64,000 nucleotides of DNA. It comes from Sphingomonas sp. (lineage in GTDB: Bacteria > Pseudomonadota > Alphaproteobacteria > Sphingomonadales > Sphingomonadaceae). Location: contig NZ_JANINP010000006.1 in the NCBI RefSeq assembly GCF_024508665.1, positions 248,001 through 312,000 on the forward strand, written 5' to 3'. Below are positions 1-11,147 of the stretch, in pieces. The notes below the pieces were generated by a model. It saw only the letters and a program-made list of their open reading frames with translations. It made no database searches and had not been told where the DNA came from. Within the stretch, counting starts at the first letter, position 1; each line of letters opens with the position of its first letter. The position numbers were made by a program, and so were the translations under genes.

Positions 1-39
1 TCCTAGGGGGTGGCGGCGCTACCGGCAAGCTGAGCGGGA

Positions 40-477
40 TCAGGCGGCGAGCGCGGGTCGTCGCTCGTCGTCATTGGCGGGCGGGCGCTGTCGCTTGACG
101 CGTGGCCGGCGAGCGCGCCGGCGCGGCGCGATTGTCTGCCGCACCCATGTCCCCACAGCCCGAAAGTGGATCGTCGTGGCCGCGATCACCGCCACCGCGG
201 CAAGATCGAGCAGCGCCGAAAGATCGATCGCGGTGGCGAAACCCAGGAATTCGGGCAGCCCCATCGTCACCAGCATCCGCCCGTCATTGTCGAGCAGCCA
301 GATCACGCTGGCGATGATGGACAGGGTGAGCAGGACGAACAGGACATGGCCACGCGTGATCCGCGACAGCCGTCGTGCGGGCGCTTCGACCAAGACGCGG
401 TGCAGGGTGCCGCCCGCGGGCGTACCGCGCGCCGTGATCATCGCCAGCCACAAAGTGAGCAATAACGCCGTCAGCAT
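40..477 (-). CDS. small membrane protein of unknown function
   Basis: A 145-residue protein starting at the ATG at 477. The reading frame is open further upstream, but that part overlaps the neighbouring epimerase gene and looks non-coding. It opens with a hydrophobic helix (about residues 1-15). Two more hydrophobic stretches follow, at about 42-60 and 70-98, and it ends in a strongly basic, Arg-rich tail of about 35 residues, probably cytoplasmic. I do not recognise a family. It lies 55 bp downstream of the aldose-epimerase-like gene on the same strand and may be the last gene of that operon. Confidence 0.55.
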   Translation of the reverse strand: MLTALLLTLWLAMITARGTPAGGTLHRVLVEAPARRLSRITRGHVLFVLLTLSIIASVIWLLDNDGRMLVTMGLPEFLGFATAIDLSALLDLAAVAVIAATTIHFRAVGTWVRQTIAPRRRARRPRVKRQRPPANDDERRPALAA

Positions 478-532
478 CGATGACCCCGTCCGTTTGTGTG
501 GATATGGCGCGCGTCCCTCCGACGGCAAGGTC

Positions 533-1405
533 TCAGGGTTCGAGCGTGATCTCCATCCGGCACGCCCAATCGCCACCCGGCGCGACTTCGAATACCCCCG
601 GCTTGGTCCGGAAATCGCCATCGAACCCGGCGGGGTCGGCATGGCCGTGCCACGGCTCGACACAGACGAAGGCAGCGCCGGGCTTGGTCCAGATGCCGAG
701 ATAGGGCGTGTCGGGGAAATCGACCCGGAGCTGCGGGCCGTCTGGCGCGCCATAGGTTACGCTCTGCGAAGCGACCGGATCCCAGATCAGCGCATCGTCG
801 ACGAAAAGCTCGTCGGCCAGAATCAGGTCGCGGCCATCGAGCGGAGACGGGCGTCGCGCCGCGAACAGCCCTTCGGCCAATTCGATGATATCCCCCGGCT
901 CGTCGGTGGCGAAGCGGATGCGATGGTCGCCGCGCGGACGGCCATAGGGCAGCGGCCAGGCAAAAGCGGGGTGAAACCCCAGGCTGGCTGGCAGTGGCGC
1001 GGTGCCGGGATTGGATATGCGGACGCCGATCGTCAGCGTTGCTCCCTCGATCGAGAAGCTCACGCCCAGTTCGAACTCGAACGGATAGCATGCGCGCGTG
1101 TCGTCATTGGCGGTCAGCCGAAACGTCGCGCCGGTGGCGGTGCGCGCGGCCAGCTCGAAGAGCTGACGGCGCGCGAAACCGTGCTGTTTCATCGCATAGT
1201 CGCGGCCGTCGAGCCGCAGCGCGTCGCCGTTCAGCCGGCCGACGATTGGAAACAATATCGGTGCATGCCCGGTCCAATAGGCAGGGTCGGCATCGGTCAT
1301 CAGCTCGCGCCCCTCGGCATCGCGCAGGCTGGTGAGTTCAGCGCCGAGCGGATTGGTCGCCGCCGACAGATGCTCGTTACCGATCGCGATCAAACCGTCC
1401 GTCAC
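533..1405 (-). CDS. aldose 1-epimerase family protein
   Basis: A 290-residue beta-sandwich sugar mutarotase of the GalM/LacX superfamily, expected to interconvert alpha and beta anomers of a hexose or sugar phosphate in the cytoplasm. The family landmarks are in order: the HGFAR motif (His75-Arg79), a substrate-binding His in the LGFHPAF segment (His145), and the likely catalytic Glu250 in the VEPWHG segment. Length is normal. Its start overlaps the stop of the upstream decarboxylase gene by 4 bases, so the two are translationally coupled. The real sugar substrate cannot be told from sequence, and a mutarotase role in galactose metabolism is not implied by the neighbours. Confidence 0.85.
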   Translation of the reverse strand: MTDGLIAIGNEHLSAATNPLGAELTSLRDAEGRELMTDADPAYWTGHAPILFPIVGRLNGDALRLDGRDYAMKQHGFARRQLFELAARTATGATFRLTANDDTRACYPFEFELGVSFSIEGATLTIGVRISNPGTAPLPASLGFHPAFAWPLPYGRPRGDHRIRFATDEPGDIIELAEGLFAARRPSPLDGRDLILADELFVDDALIWDPVASQSVTYGAPDGPQLRVDFPDTPYLGIWTKPGAAFVCVEPWHGHADPAGFDGDFRTKPGVFEVAPGGDWACRMEITLEP

Positions 1406-2802
1406 ATCGATTCCCCCTTACGCACTCCGCGCCACGCGGAAACGATCGCGTCGGCGGTAAGGTCCGCGTCATGCTCGGTGGTTGCCGACGAGCTCACCGA
1501 CAACCGCATCACCCATTGCCCGCGCCACTGCGCGCCGCCGATCCACGCGACCGCATCATCCTGCACGCGCTGAATGGTGGCGAGCGTCGCCGCGTCGTCG
1601 TCACCGAAGCGGAACATCGCCTGATTGAGTTCGGGATCGAGGATCATGGTGATGCCCGGCTCTCGGCCAACGCGGTCGGCGATGCGCGTCGCGACCCGGC
1701 AGCAGCGCTCGACCATCTCGGCGACGCCGTCGCGGCCCAATTGGCGGATCATCGCCCAGGTCGCGAAGCCCCGCGCGCGGCGCGACAATTCGGGGACATA
1801 GGAGGAGGGATCGCGCTCGCTGCCCGCGGCGGGCGGCAGGTAACTGGCCGAGATCGCCATCGCGCGGCGGTGTGCCTCGGCATCGCGAACGATCGCGAAT
1901 CCGGAATCGTAGGGTGTCTGCAGCCATTTGTGGCCATCGGTCGCCCAGCTGTCGGCGAGCTCGACGCCACGCGTCAGATGCGCCCGCGACGGCGCGGCCT
2001 GCGCCCACAGCCCGAACGCGCCATCGACGTGCAGCCAGGCGCCGGCAGCACGCGCCATCGGTGCGATCTCGGCGAACGGATCGCTTGCGCCGCTGTTGAT
2101 CTGTCCGGCCTGAGCGATCGCGATGACCGGCCCCGACGCCACGTTCAGGGCAGCCTCGAACGCCGCGGGGAGCATCCGCCCTTGCCCATCGGTGGCGATC
2201 GTCGTCACCCGCTTGGCGCCGAGGCCAAGATATTTCAGCCCCGAAAAGACGGTGGCGTGCGCATCCGCGCCGATCAGCACATTGATCGGCGGCGCGCCGA
2301 ACATGCCATCGCCTTCGACATCCCAGCCGGCGCGGCGCAGCACCTCGCTGCGCGCGGCAGCCAGGCAGACGAAATTGGCGACGGTCGCACCGGTAACGAA
2401 ACCGACCGACGCCTCTGCCGGCAGTCCGAGCAGGTCCAGCAGCCATCGGGCGGCAACCGCTTCGACCGCGCTGGCGGCCGGGGCGGCGACGACGTTGGCG
2501 GCATTCTGGCCCCAGGCGGCCGCCAGCCAATCGGCGGCGACCCCGGCCGGGTGCGAGCCGCCGATTACCCAGCCGTAGAAGCGCGGTCCCGTCGAGGCGC
2601 GGATACCCGGGCTCGCGCGCTCGATCAGCTCGGCGATGATCGCGTCGGCATCGCCGCCTTGCTCTGGCAGCGGCGCATCGAACGCGGCGAAGATATCGGC
2701 ATAGCTCGCCGCCGGCGTCGTCTCGGCGGTGGCGGTCGCGCGGCGATAGTCGATCGCGGCTTGGGCGGCACGCATCATCGCGCTGGAATCGGAGTCGTTC
2801 AT
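1402..2802 (-). CDS. pyridoxal-dependent amino acid decarboxylase family protein
   Basis: A group II PLP decarboxylase (aromatic-L-amino-acid/tyrosine/glutamate decarboxylase fold) of 466 residues from the ATG at 2802. A GTG at 2823 would add seven residues and cannot be excluded. The cofactor lysine is in the DGHKW motif (about Lys292), preceded by the PLP-ring-binding HVDGAF motif (about 258-263). A conserved GATVAN segment that grips the cofactor phosphate lies near residue 138. Substrate specificity is not readable. The C-terminus overlaps the epimerase-like gene start. Many sphingomonads carry such a gene annotated simply as aspartate aminotransferase family or PLP decarboxylase. Confidence 0.88.
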   Translation of the reverse strand: MNDSDSSAMMRAAQAAIDYRRATATAETTPAASYADIFAAFDAPLPEQGGDADAIIAELIERASPGIRASTGPRFYGWVIGGSHPAGVAADWLAAAWGQNAANVVAAPAASAVEAVAARWLLDLLGLPAEASVGFVTGATVANFVCLAAARSEVLRRAGWDVEGDGMFGAPPINVLIGADAHATVFSGLKYLGLGAKRVTTIATDGQGRMLPAAFEAALNVASGPVIAIAQAGQINSGASDPFAEIAPMARAAGAWLHVDGAFGLWAQAAPSRAHLTRGVELADSWATDGHKWLQTPYDSGFAIVRDAEAHRRAMAISASYLPPAAGSERDPSSYVPELSRRARGFATWAMIRQLGRDGVAEMVERCCRVATRIADRVGREPGITMILDPELNQAMFRFGDDDAATLATIQRVQDDAVAWIGGAQWRGQWVMRLSVSSSATTEHDADLTADAIVSAWRGVRKGESM

Positions 2803-2857
2803 GACCGCGGTGTCGGTGCGCACGCCATCCCGTGCAATCCGGAATCTGTGTTCGAAC

Positions 2858-3604
2858 TTAGTTCCGCGCCACCTGGAACCCCGCGAAGGACTGGCTGACC
2901 GGCATCAGTTCGAGCGTGTTGATGTTGAGATGCGGCGGCAGCTCGGCGACCCACAACAAGGTGTTGGCGATGTCCTCGCCGGTCATCGGATTGGCGCCGC
3001 CATAGAGCTTGTCCGACGCTTCCTGGTTGCCCTCGGTGCGGACCAGGGTGAATTCGGTCTCGACCATCCCCGGCTCGATCGAGGTGACGCGGACGCCGGT
3101 GCCCGACAGGTCCGAACGCAGCCCGAGGCTGAACTGGCGGACGAACGCCTTGGTCCCGCCATAGACATTGCCGCCGGTATAAGGATAGGTCGCCGCCACG
3201 GACGACAGGTTGATGATCGCGCCCTTGCGCTCGACCAGGGCGGGCAGCAGCTTGCGCGTCAGCGACACCAGAGCGGTGACGTTGGTGTCGATCATCGTTT
3301 TCCATTGATCGAGCGAAGCGGACTGCGCCGGAGCGGTGCCGAGCGCGAGGCCCGCATTGTTGATCAGCAGGTCGAACTGGCGGAAGTCGGCCGGTAGCGC
3401 GTCGAGCGCGGCGTCGCGGGCGGCCTCGTCACGCACATCGAACGCGAGGCCCTGGGCCTTGTCAGCGCCAAGCTCTGCGACCAGCGCATCGAGCCTTTCC
3501 TTACGGCGCCCCGTCGTGACGACACGCCAGCCGGCGGCGACGAACGCGCGCACCGCGGCCTCGCCGATGCCCGAGGTTCCGCCGGTGATCAAGGCTGTGC
3601 GCAT
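2858..3604 (-). CDS. short-chain dehydrogenase/reductase (YdfG-like)
   Basis: A classical SDR of 248 residues: NAD(P)-binding TGGTSGIG at residues 7-14, NNAG at 82-85, catalytic Ser near 135 and the YxxxK pair Tyr148/Lys152. Arg residues just after the second beta strand (TGRRKERL) favour NADP(H). Overall sequence is closest in style to the NADP-dependent 3-hydroxy acid dehydrogenase YdfG group, which oxidises small hydroxy acids such as serine or reduces malonic semialdehyde. It lies about 55 bp upstream of the decarboxylase on the same strand, so co-transcription is possible. The exact substrate is inference only. Confidence 0.88.
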   Translation of the reverse strand: MRTALITGGTSGIGEAAVRAFVAAGWRVVTTGRRKERLDALVAELGADKAQGLAFDVRDEAARDAALDALPADFRQFDLLINNAGLALGTAPAQSASLDQWKTMIDTNVTALVSLTRKLLPALVERKGAIINLSSVAATYPYTGGNVYGGTKAFVRQFSLGLRSDLSGTGVRVTSIEPGMVETEFTLVRTEGNQEASDKLYGGANPMTGEDIANTLLWVAELPPHLNINTLELMPVSQSFAGFQVARN

Positions 3605-3660
3605 CGTCTACTCCTTCGTCCTATCTCGACCCTCACCCTTCCGCGGCTTCGCCGCTCCCT

Positions 3661-3681
3661 CCCTCTCCCAATGGGAGAGGG
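3661..3681. repeat. short perfect palindrome in the SDR-pheT spacer
   Basis: Perfect inverted repeat with 10-base arms around a single base, in a 121-bp spacer rich in CCCTC/GAGGG runs. The same GAGGG theme recurs at about 3710-3719. Such CT-rich palindromes are common intergenic repeats in alphaproteobacteria. Read from pheT on the minus strand it forms a hairpin without a T-run, so it may stop or protect the pheST transcript but is not a textbook terminator. Confidence 0.6.
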
Positions 3682-3725
3682 AAGAGCCCGCCGCCGTCAG
3701 GCGCTGGGAAGGGAGAGGGCGATTA

Positions 3726-6101
3726 TCAACCTCGCAACGTCGCTCCGAGCTTCTCCGCGGCCGCCACGACCTTGTCCGCCACTGCCTTCAAATCGGCATC
3801 GGTGAAGCTCTTCTCGCTCGGCTGCAGCGTGACCTCGATCGCCATCGACTTGACCCCGTCGCGCTCGAAGAGGTCGAACACGCGCGCGGAGGTGATCGCC
3901 GCCTTGTCGCTGCCGCGTACCGCGCGAGTCAGCGCGTCGGCGGTCAGGCTGGCGGGGACGGTGAAGGCGAAGTCGCGCTTCACCGCCTGGAGGGCGGGCG
4001 GCGTGTAGGCCGGGCGCATGAAACCAGTCGACCTTTTGCCCGGGATCGCGTCGAGATAGAGCTCGACCGCGGCGACCGGACCGTCGAGATCGAACGCCTT
4101 GGCGGTCAGCGGGTGGAGCATGCCGAACGCGGCGAGCACGGTCTTCGGCCCGAGCCGCAAGGTGCCCGATTGGCCAGGATGCCAAGTCTCGCCCGCGTCG
4201 CCCATCACCTGGAGATTGTCGACCGGTGCGCCCGCCGCGGCGAGCAGCGCCAGCGCCTCGGCCTTGGCGTCGAACGCGTCGAACGCCACGGCCTTGCCCG
4301 CTTGCCAGCCGCGCGGACGGCGGTCGCCGGCCAGCACCACGCCAAGGGTCGGGCGCTCCGCGTCTGCCAGATAGCGCCGGCCGAGCTCGAATAGCCGTAC
4401 GCTGCCCGCGCCGCGATTGAGGTTGCGCGCGGCGGCCGACAGCAAGCCGGGCAGCAGCGACGGCCGCATGACCTTCAGGTCCTCGCTGATCGGATTGGCG
4501 AGGCTCCACGCTCCGCCGCCGAATGCGTCAGCTTCGGCGTGGCTCAGGAAGCTCCAGGTCACCGCTTCGTCGAGCCCCCGCGCGGCGGCCGCACGGCGGA
4601 CCTTGCGCTCGAGCTTCTGCTCGGGCGTCGCGGTCGGGCGCGCCACGCCGGGCGCGCGGTCGAGCGGCGTGACGGGGACATTGTCGATACCCTCGATGCG
4701 GATGACTTCCTCGACGAGGTCGGCCGCGCCGTCGACGTCGCGGCGCCAGGTCGGAACGGTGACCTGCCAGTCGCTACCGACGGTGAAGCCGAGCCGCTCC
4801 AATATGTCCTTTTGCCGCTCGGGCGCGACGGCGAGGCCGCCGAGCGTTTCGGCACGGGCCGGATCGTACTGGATAGTGCGCAGCGTGACGGGCGGTTCGC
4901 CGGCGCGCGTGATTCCGCTCGCCGTCCCGCCGCAATGGTCGAGCACCAATTTGGTGGCGATCGCCAGACCATCGTCGAGAAAGGCGGGATCGACCCCGCG
5001 TTCGAACCGCTGGCGCGCGTCGCTGGTCAGGCCGAGCTTCTGCCCGGTCCGTGCGATATGGTCGGGATCGAAATAGGCGCATTCGATGACGACGTCGGTG
5101 GTCGTCTGCGACACGCCCGAATGCTCGCCGCCCATGATGCCGCCGATATCGTGAACGGCGACGTCGTCGGCGATGACGGTCATCGTCTGGTCGAGCGTAT
5201 AGGTCTTGCCGTTCAGCGCCAGCACCTGCTCGCCAGCCTTGGCGCGCCGCGCGACGAGGCCGCCCGACAACTTGGCCTTGTCATAGACGTGCAAGGGGCG
5301 GCCGAGATCGACCGAGACGAAATTGGTGATGTCGACCAGCGCCGAGATCGGCTTCTGCCCGATCGCAGTCAGGAACCGCCGCATCCATTCGGGCGCCGCG
5401 CCGTTGGTGACGCCGCGCACTTCCTGGCCGTAGAAGGCCGGGCAGCCCGCACTGTCGTCGGTCCGCACGTCAGGGCCCGGACCCTCGCCCGCGACCGGCG
5501 CGATTGCCTCGACACGATAGACCTGAGCGAGCGGCTTGAGCGACCCCAGTCCCGCCGCGGCGAGGTCGCGCGCGATGCCGCGCACGCCCATGCAATCCTG
5601 GCGGTTGGGCGTGATCGACACGTCGATCACCGGATCGTTGAGCCCGGCATAATCGGGGAAGGTGGTCCCGACCGGCGCGTCGGCCGGAAGTTCGATGATC
5701 CCGTCATGATCGTCACCGAGCTCGAGCTCGCGCGTCGAGCACATCATGCCGTTCGATTCGACGCCGCGGATCGCCGAGACCTTGAGCTCCATGCCGTTGG
5801 CCGGCACGATCGCGCCCGGCAGGCCGAGCACGCCGACCAGCCCGGCGCGGGCATTGGGCGCGCCGCACACGACCTGCAGCGGATTGCCGTCCCCGGTATC
5901 GACGGTCAGCACCTGGAGCTTGTCGGCCTGCGGGTGACGCTCGGCGGTCAGCACCTTCGCCACCTTGAAGGCGGCCAGCTTCTCGCCGGGATTGTCGACG
6001 CCTTCGACTTCGAGCCCGACGCGCGTCAGCGCCTCGACGATGTCGTCGAGCGAGGCCTGGGTGTCGAGATGCTCCTTGAGCCAGTTCAGGGTGAATTTCA
6101 T
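3726..6101 (-). CDS. pheT: phenylalanyl-tRNA synthetase beta subunit
   Basis: 791 residues from the ATG at 6101, the usual bacterial PheT length. The first residues ([13 protein letters not shown]) are diagnostic, and the open frame upstream of this ATG is not homologous. Domain order is as expected: N-terminal B1 region, OB-fold tRNA-binding domain (about 40-150), B3/B4 editing region, B5 domain, catalytic-like core and a C-terminal anticodon-binding FDX-ACB domain. It forms the (alpha-beta)2 enzyme that charges tRNA-Phe and edits misloaded tyrosine. It overlaps pheS by 4 bases, consistent with coupled synthesis of the two subunits. Confidence 0.98.
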   Translation of the reverse strand: MKFTLNWLKEHLDTQASLDDIVEALTRVGLEVEGVDNPGEKLAAFKVAKVLTAERHPQADKLQVLTVDTGDGNPLQVVCGAPNARAGLVGVLGLPGAIVPANGMELKVSAIRGVESNGMMCSTRELELGDDHDGIIELPADAPVGTTFPDYAGLNDPVIDVSITPNRQDCMGVRGIARDLAAAGLGSLKPLAQVYRVEAIAPVAGEGPGPDVRTDDSAGCPAFYGQEVRGVTNGAAPEWMRRFLTAIGQKPISALVDITNFVSVDLGRPLHVYDKAKLSGGLVARRAKAGEQVLALNGKTYTLDQTMTVIADDVAVHDIGGIMGGEHSGVSQTTTDVVIECAYFDPDHIARTGQKLGLTSDARQRFERGVDPAFLDDGLAIATKLVLDHCGGTASGITRAGEPPVTLRTIQYDPARAETLGGLAVAPERQKDILERLGFTVGSDWQVTVPTWRRDVDGAADLVEEVIRIEGIDNVPVTPLDRAPGVARPTATPEQKLERKVRRAAAARGLDEAVTWSFLSHAEADAFGGGAWSLANPISEDLKVMRPSLLPGLLSAAARNLNRGAGSVRLFELGRRYLADAERPTLGVVLAGDRRPRGWQAGKAVAFDAFDAKAEALALLAAAGAPVDNLQVMGDAGETWHPGQSGTLRLGPKTVLAAFGMLHPLTAKAFDLDGPVAAVELYLDAIPGKRSTGFMRPAYTPPALQAVKRDFAFTVPASLTADALTRAVRGSDKAAITSARVFDLFERDGVKSMAIEVTLQPSEKSFTDADLKAVADKVVAAAEKLGATLRG

Positions 6102-7177
6102 GCCCCTACTCCCCCGCTCAGCGTGGGCACGTCGAGCGCCGCGAAGCCGTAATGTTTGAGCCAGCGGATATCGCCGTCGAAGAAGGCGCGGAGGTCGTCC
6201 ATGCCGTATTTGAGCATCGCCAGCCGATCGATGCCGCAGCCGAAGGCAAAGCCCTGCCATTCATCGGGGTCGAGCCCGCAGGCGGCGATTACCTTGGGGT
6301 GGACCATGCCGCTGCCCAGCACTTCCATCCAGCCGCCGCCGGACCCGCCGATGACGCGCTTGCCCTTCTCCAGCGTGTAGCCGACATCGACTTCGGCCGA
6401 GGGTTCGGTGAAGGGGAAATAGCTCGGGCGCAGCCGAAGGACGATGTCGTCGCGCTCGAAGAACGCCTTCAGGAAAGTCTCGAGCGTCCACTTCAAATGG
6501 CCGAGCGTGATGCCTTTGTCGATCACCAGGCCCTCGACCTGGTGGAACATCGGGGTGTGGGTCGCGTCCGAATCCGAACGGTAGGTGCGGCCCGGCGCGA
6601 TGATGCGGATCGGCGGCTTCTGGTTGACCATCGTGCGGATCTGCACCGGCGAGGTGTGGGTGCGGAGGAGCATCTTGCGCTCCCCGTCCGGCTGGTCGGG
6701 GAAGTAAAAGGTGTCGTGCATTGCCCGCGCCGGGTGGCTCTCGGGAATGTTGAGCGCGGTGAAATTGTGCCAGTCGTCCTCGATCTCGGGGCCGGTCGCG
6801 ACCGCGAAGCCGAGATCGGCGAAGATCTCGGCGAGTTCGTCCATCACCTGGCTGACCGGATGGACCGTGCCCGCCGCCGGCACGTCAACCGGGAGTGTCA
6901 TGTCGAGCGTCTCGCCCGCCAGTCGCGCGTCGAGTGCCGCACGCTCCAGCCCGGCCTTGCGAATGGCGAGCGCCTCGGTCACCGCCTCGCGCAGCGCGTG
7001 GATGCGCGGGCCAATGGTCTGGCGCTCCTCGGGCGACATGCCGCCCAAGGTCTTGAGCAATCCGGTGACGGTGCCCGATTTGCCGAGCGCCGAGACGCGG
7101 ATGTCTTCCAGCGCTGCGAGGTCGGCACCGCCGATCGCCGCGAGCAGGTCGCTCTTGAGCTGGTCGAGATCACTCAT
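6098..7177 (-). CDS. pheS: phenylalanyl-tRNA synthetase alpha subunit
   Basis: 359 residues, normal for PheS. An N-terminal coiled-coil (about 1-90) that contacts tRNA precedes the class II catalytic core. The class II motifs are seen: motif 2 in the [10 protein letters not shown] stretch, the phenylalanine-pocket segment around [10 protein letters not shown], and motif 3 near the C-terminal [10 protein letters not shown]. It synthesises Phe-tRNA(Phe) with PheT. Its start overlaps the end of the acetyltransferase gene by 8 bases and it runs into pheT, forming an operon tail behind rpmI-rplT. Confidence 0.98.
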   Translation of the reverse strand: MSDLDQLKSDLLAAIGGADLAALEDIRVSALGKSGTVTGLLKTLGGMSPEERQTIGPRIHALREAVTEALAIRKAGLERAALDARLAGETLDMTLPVDVPAAGTVHPVSQVMDELAEIFADLGFAVATGPEIEDDWHNFTALNIPESHPARAMHDTFYFPDQPDGERKMLLRTHTSPVQIRTMVNQKPPIRIIAPGRTYRSDSDATHTPMFHQVEGLVIDKGITLGHLKWTLETFLKAFFERDDIVLRLRPSYFPFTEPSAEVDVGYTLEKGKRVIGGSGGGWMEVLGSGMVHPKVIAACGLDPDEWQGFAFGCGIDRLAMLKYGMDDLRAFFDGDIRWLKHYGFAALDVPTLSGGVGA

Positions 7178-7655
7178 CGTTCAATCCGATCGTCCATAGA
7201 TAGAGGGCGCCGTCCTCGGGGTCGGTGCGCTCGCCGGTGCGGAGGAAGCCATTCCGCTCCAGCACGAGTTGCGAGGGCCGGTTGCCCACCCCGGTCTCCG
7301 CGGTCAAGCCGTCAAAGCCGCGCACCCGAACGATCGGCAGCAAAGCGGCGACCGCTGCGGTGGCATGGCCGCGTCCCTGGCGGCTGTCGGCGATGCCATA
7401 GCCGATCTCCGGCCGCTTGCCGTCGTGCGGGCGGGTGAAGCTGATCATGCCGACCGCCTCGTCGCCGGCGACCACCAGCCAGGCGACGTCGCCGCCCAAT
7501 GCCTCGCGATTCTTCGCCGCGACGCCACGGATCAGCTCCACGACTTCTCGCGGAGCCACGCCGCCGTCGCAAATCGCGGGCGGGTTCGCTGGTGCCGAGC
7601 GCTCGCCCAGCAACCATGCGAAGTCGCTGTCCTGCATTGCCTTCAACTCAACCAC
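7170..7655 (-). CDS. GNAT family N-acetyltransferase
   Basis: 161 residues with a GNAT acetyl-CoA fold: the [11 protein letters not shown] segment is the acetyl-CoA-binding motif A, followed by the [13 protein letters not shown] motif B found in RimJ/RimL-like enzymes. I place the start at the GTG at 7655 because a GAGGAG Shine-Dalgarno sequence sits 6-8 bases before it. An in-frame start at 7703 would fall inside the rplT terminator hairpin. An ATG at 7637 is the other alternative. The gene lies between rplT and pheS and overlaps pheS by 8 bases. Acceptor substrate is unknown; a ribosomal or tRNA-linked target is suggested only by location. Confidence 0.85.
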   Translation of the reverse strand: MVELKAMQDSDFAWLLGERSAPANPPAICDGGVAPREVVELIRGVAAKNREALGGDVAWLVVAGDEAVGMISFTRPHDGKRPEIGYGIADSRQGRGHATAAVAALLPIVRVRGFDGLTAETGVGNRPSQLVLERNGFLRTGERTDPEDGALYLWTIGLNDE

Positions 7656-7681
7656 GGATCGCTCCTCTGGGCCCGGAAAAG

Positions 7682-7711
7682 AAAAGGGCGCCGGTGTTGC
7701 CACCGACGCCC
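7682..7711 (-). terminator. rho-independent terminator after rplT
   Basis: Read on the minus strand: an 11-bp stem (arms 7701-7711 and 7686-7696, one mismatch), a 4-base loop, then a T-rich tail. It lies about 25 bases past the rplT stop codon and upstream of the GTG chosen for the acetyltransferase gene. Since pheST lies beyond it, it may act as a partial terminator or attenuator between ribosomal-protein and synthetase genes. Confidence 0.75.
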
Positions 7712-7736
7712 CGTATCTTCACTCGCTACAGGTCGC

Positions 7737-8102
7737 TCAGGCGGCCTGGGGCAGTGCCGCCTTCGCCTGCGCGATGATGGCGGTAAAGGCTTCGCCCTCG
7801 TTCATGGCGATATCGGCCAGGACCTTGCGGTCCAGCTCGATGCCGGCGAGCTTCAGCCCGTGCATGAATTGCGAATAGGTCAGGCCCTCGGCGCGGACGC
7901 CGGCGTTGATGCGCTGGATCCACAGACCGCGGAAAGTCCGCTTTTTGACCTTGCGGTCGCGATACGCATACTGACCGGCCTTTTCGACGGCCTGACGAGC
8001 GATGCGGATGGTGTTCTTGCGGCGACCCGAATAGCCCTTGGCCTGCTCAAGAATGTTCTTGTGCTTGGCGCGGGTGGTCACACCACGTTTGACGCGTGCC
8101 AT
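7737..8102 (-). CDS. rplT: 50S ribosomal protein L20
   Basis: 121 residues, beginning MARVKRGV and containing the conserved RNA-binding basic stretch ([17 protein letters not shown]) and the [11 protein letters not shown] core typical of L20. It binds 23S rRNA early in large-subunit assembly and in many bacteria represses its own operon. It follows rpmI by 13 bases, the standard pairing. No infC is seen upstream here, so the IF3 gene is separated from this pair, at least by the unrelated genes shown here. Confidence 0.98.
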   Translation of the reverse strand: MARVKRGVTTRAKHKNILEQAKGYSGRRKNTIRIARQAVEKAGQYAYRDRKVKKRTFRGLWIQRINAGVRAEGLTYSQFMHGLKLAGIELDRKVLADIAMNEGEAFTAIIAQAKAALPQAA

Positions 8103-8115
8103 ATCTTCTAGCTCC

Positions 8116-8319
8116 TCAGTTCAGGCCGTACGGGGCCCAGGCCTTCACCGTCTTGGTGTCGGCGTCCGACAGCACCGAGGTGCCGCGGTTCTGGCGGATG
8201 TACTTGCCGTTGTGGCTGATGAGCCGGTGGCGCTTGCCGGCGACGCCGTGCTTCAGCTTACCGGTGGCGGTGAGCTTGAAGCGCTTCTTGACGCCGCTCT
8301 TCGTCTTGAGCTTGGGCAT
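8116..8319 (-). CDS. rpmI: 50S ribosomal protein L35
   Basis: 67 residues from the ATG at 8319, preceded by an AAAGGA ribosome-binding site. Starts further upstream would add non-homologous sequence. Conserved basic N-terminus ([14 protein letters not shown]) and the KRHRLISH segment identify L35. It is the first gene of the rpmI-rplT unit. The roughly 130 bases upstream can fold into GC-rich hairpins, where an L20-responsive leader would be expected if present, but I cannot confirm one. Confidence 0.97.
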   Translation of the reverse strand: MPKLKTKSGVKKRFKLTATGKLKHGVAGKRHRLISHNGKYIRQNRGTSVLSDADTKTVKAWAPYGLN

Positions 8320-8460
8320 TTTGGTCCTTTCGGTTTGAGCGAGACTGGAACAGCCGCGGCAGCCCTGATGGCCGGGCCGTTCTTTCCACGCATCGCTCGG
8401 GAGGCTGGCGCGCATAGCCGCGAGTCTTGGGAAATGCAACCGCGGCTGGAGGATTGAGAT

Positions 8461-8548
8461 TCACGCGGAGGCGCGGAGGCGCGAAGAAAGCCGGGTTGTG
8501 CGCCGGCATGCAAGCCCGACTCTCCGCGCTCTCCGCGCCTCCGCGTGA
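8461..8548. repeat. 17-base perfect inverted repeat (CGCGGAGGCGCGGA type)
   Basis: Arms at 8461-8477 and 8532-8548 are perfect reverse complements of 17 bases, enclosing about 54 bases. Further purine-rich CGCGGAGA-like steps flank the inner ends. The element sits just past the stop of the HisN-like gene (minus strand). This GC-rich theme is a widespread intergenic repeat in sphingomonads, and it could serve as a transcript end for the phosphatase gene. Confidence 0.75.
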
Positions 8549-8553
8549 TAATA

Positions 8554-9336
8554 TCAGTGCCCCCGGCAGGCCATCGCTTCGAGAATCTCTTCCACACGCG
8601 CCGGGTCACCCACCGCGATCACTTCGCCGTTGCTGGTGGTGGTCAGCGGATCGCCGGACCAGTCGCACATATGCCCGCCGGCGCCCTCGACGACCGGGAC
8701 CAAAGCGGCGAAGTCGTGGAGCTTGAGACCTGCTTCGACCACCACGTCGAGCCAGCCCGACGCCAAAGTGGCGTAATTGTAGCAATCGCCCCCCAGCACG
8801 ACCGATCGCACCGCGGCGTCGAGATGCTCGAAGGCATGGAGCTGCGAATCGTCGAACAAGGCGGGGGATGTCGTAGCGAGAAGGGCATGGCTCAATTCGC
8901 GGCAGGCGCGGGTTCTGGCCGGCTTGCCGTTGAACAAGGTCGGCCGGCCGATCGCGCCGACCCAGCGCTCCTTCAGGATCGGCTGGTCGATGATGCCGAT
9001 CGCCGGCCAGCCGTCGATCACCAGCGCGATCAAGGTGCCGAACAGCGGCCGTCCGGCGATGAATGCGCGGGTTCCATCGATCGGATCGAGCACCCATTGC
9101 CGCCCGGTCGATCCTTCGGTCGTGCCGAATTCCTCACCCGAAATGCCATCGCGCGGCGCTTCGGCGGCGAGCAAGGCGCGCATCGCCTGCTCGGCGGCGC
9201 GGTCGGCGATCGTGACGGGGGAGGCGTCTTCCTTCATCTCGACGTCGAACGGCGCGCGGAAATGCGGCCGGATCGCCGCGCCGGCGGCGTCGGCCAAGGC
9301 CATGGCGAGGGCGATGTCGGTATCGGTGATGCGCAT
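8554..9336 (-). CDS. hisN: histidinol-phosphatase HisN type, inositol monophosphatase family
   Basis: 260 residues from the ATG at 9336; an earlier in-frame start at 9372 is possible. Metal-binding motifs of the lithium-sensitive phosphatase superfamily are intact: GEEFG (Glu), WVLDPIDGTRAF (Asp-x-Ile-Asp-Gly-Thr) and a C-terminal KLHDFAALVPVVEGAGG where inositol phosphatases read WDxAAG. The GGDCYNYATLASGWLD segment is typical of the HisN group that dephosphorylates L-histidinol phosphate. Inositol-1-phosphatase or a related sugar phosphatase is the alternative. No other his gene is nearby. Confidence 0.82.
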   Translation of the reverse strand: MRITDTDIALAMALADAAGAAIRPHFRAPFDVEMKEDASPVTIADRAAEQAMRALLAAEAPRDGISGEEFGTTEGSTGRQWVLDPIDGTRAFIAGRPLFGTLIALVIDGWPAIGIIDQPILKERWVGAIGRPTLFNGKPARTRACRELSHALLATTSPALFDDSQLHAFEHLDAAVRSVVLGGDCYNYATLASGWLDVVVEAGLKLHDFAALVPVVEGAGGHMCDWSGDPLTTTSNGEVIAVGDPARVEEILEAMACRGH

Positions 9337-9428
9337 GGCACCGGCCGTACGGTGAGTCCGAGCGGGCGGCAATGGCCCTGACTATCCCCTCCCAGCGAGC
9401 GAGAGGGACCGCGCCCGTCCACCTTGCC

Positions 9429-10847
<1,419 letters not shown>

Positions 10848-11005
10848 CCCGCCCTCTTCTGCTCCCTGTTCATCAGGTAACCATAAGCCAAGGGGGTAAA
10901 GGTCAGCTTAAGCGCGTACGCTAACGATGTTGGCGCTTGCGGGCTTGAGGCGAGGGGCTGCGCTGGCTAAGACCGCGGCACTATCAGGGTGGAGAGAGTA
11001 GCGGC

Positions 11006-11140
11006 ATGGCCGATCAGACCGACATGAAGGCACACGAATCGACGTACCATTCGGTGCTGGGGATGCTCAAATACGGCGCCGTGGGGTGCTTCCTGATCGC
11101 GGCGATCGTGATCTGGCTCATCTCCTCCGGTCACAAGTAA
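11006..11140 (+). CDS. aa3-type cytochrome c oxidase subunit IV
   Basis: A 44-residue protein from the ATG at 11006, easily missed because of its size. A polar N-terminus (MADQTDMKAHESTYHSVL) is followed by one transmembrane helix (about residues 23-40) and a short SSGHK tail. This matches the bacterial aa3 oxidase subunit IV family (COX4_pro_2), a single-helix accessory subunit of the terminal oxidase. It ends 7 bases before pntAA, a neighbourhood I know from other sphingomonads, so it is probably transcribed with the transhydrogenase genes. Confidence 0.85.
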   Translation: MADQTDMKAHESTYHSVLGMLKYGAVGCFLIAAIVIWLISSGHK

Positions 11141-11147
11141 TCCGCGA

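Noticed and set aside
1471..2898. A 475-codon plus-strand frame opposite the decarboxylase.
   Set aside because: Composition and lack of domains mark it as antisense; the minus-strand decarboxylase has cofactor motifs.
4539..6152. A 537-codon plus-strand frame opposite pheT.
   Set aside because: Same high-GC antisense artefact; the conserved protein is PheT on the other strand.
8320..8460. An L20-type autoregulatory leader before rpmI.
   Set aside because: The GC-rich stretch can fold, but I could not match it to the known L20 binding shape by eye.
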